A DNA stretch of 64,000 nt, taken from NCBI RefSeq assembly GCF_007995085.1, contig NZ_VOQS01000005.1, positions 1,302,001-1,366,000 of the forward strand, given 5' to 3'. The DNA comes from Paraburkholderia azotifigens (GTDB lineage: Bacteria > Pseudomonadota > Gammaproteobacteria > Burkholderiales > Burkholderiaceae). The notes below the pieces were generated by a model, which made no database searches, was not told where the DNA came from, and was given only the letters and a program-made list of their open reading frames with translations. This document shows, piece by piece, positions 63,691 through 64,000 of this stretch. Within the stretch, counting starts at the first letter, position 1. Every line of letters begins with the position of its first letter. The position numbers and the translations under genes were made by a program.

Positions 63691-63774
63691 GCGAGCACAG
63701 CGCATTGCCTTGCACATCGACGAACGTTCGTCATGACAATGCACCAGTAACTCATACACATCCACCCGCCGCCC

Positions 63775-64000
63775 TCACTCGACATCCACCCCTTCCCGCT
63801 CCCCCACCCACGCCTCCAGCTCTCCAGCGGATAGCGCCGCCGAATACAGGAACCCCTGCAATTCATCACAGCCGATGCTGCGCAGCGTGTTCGCCTCATC
63901 CTCGCTTTCGACACCCTCCGCGACCACACGCAAGCCCAGTTCGTGTCCAAGCTCGATGATCGCCTTGATGACGGCAAGATCGGCGGGTGCATCGAGCATA
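63775..64000 (-). CDS. EAL-domain protein, C-terminal part (cut by window edge)
   Basis: The last 75 or so residues of an EAL domain: LAVIKAIIELGHELGLRVVA then EGVESEDEANTLRSIGCDEL and QGFLYSAALSAGELEAWV. The EGVE and QGF/Y blocks are those at the end of c-di-GMP phosphodiesterase domains. The rest of the protein, including the EAL and DDFG motifs and any sensor domain, lies outside the window. Confidence 0.88.
   Translation of the reverse strand, partial: MLDAPADLAVIKAIIELGHELGLRVVAEGVESEDEANTLRSIGCDELQGFLYSAALSAGELEAWVGEREGVDVE

Overview
The window looks like a chromosome, or a large secondary replicon, of a Burkholderiales bacterium, most likely Paraburkholderia or a close relative. Most genes are GC-rich and densely packed. 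Family content fits: a nitrate reductase fused to a sulfite-reductase-type flavoprotein, a cyanate operon, an Ohr/OhrR pair with a two-Cys regulator, many LysR regulators and a full type VI secretion system (T6SS) followed by Rhs toxins. The genus is an inference; there is no rRNA or tRNA in the window.

Positions 1-28,080 are metabolic and regulatory. In order: an SDR/LysR divergent pair; an M1 aminopeptidase lipoprotein; a CSS-EAL c-di-GMP phosphodiesterase; a cynT-cynS-DUF1348 operon with divergent cynR; a sigma-54 two-component pair next to a 2HCT (citrate/malate) transporter that carries its own sigma-54 promoter and paired upstream sites; an ohr/ohrR region with three matching operator-like boxes; the nitrate assimilation operon (transporter, nirB, nirD, fused nitrate reductase) with an NtrC-like site, a sigma-54 promoter and an ANTAR-type hairpin leader; and a dmlR/dmlA/transporter locus for D-malate or tartrate.

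Positions 28,150-53,150 hold a T6SS with all core genes: minus strand tagK-like, small gene, tssE, tssF, tssA; plus strand tssH, tssB, tssC, hcp, tssJ, tssK, tssL (with OmpA domain), tssM, a second tssF, tssG, vgrG. Two effector/immunity pairs are embedded: an NlpC/P60-like amidase pair between tssC and hcp, and a T4-type lysozyme pair between tssG and vgrG.

Positions 53,160-63,480 hold an EagR-type adaptor, a PAAR-Rhs toxin gene split by an IS4-family element with a perfect target duplication, its HNH-type toxin tip and Imm50 immunity gene, then a graveyard of displaced Rhs tips with different toxins and immunity genes. Several are broken by frameshift, deletion or nonsense mutation, and a dead symE-like gene lies between them on the opposite strand. 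The window ends in the C-terminus of another EAL-domain protein.
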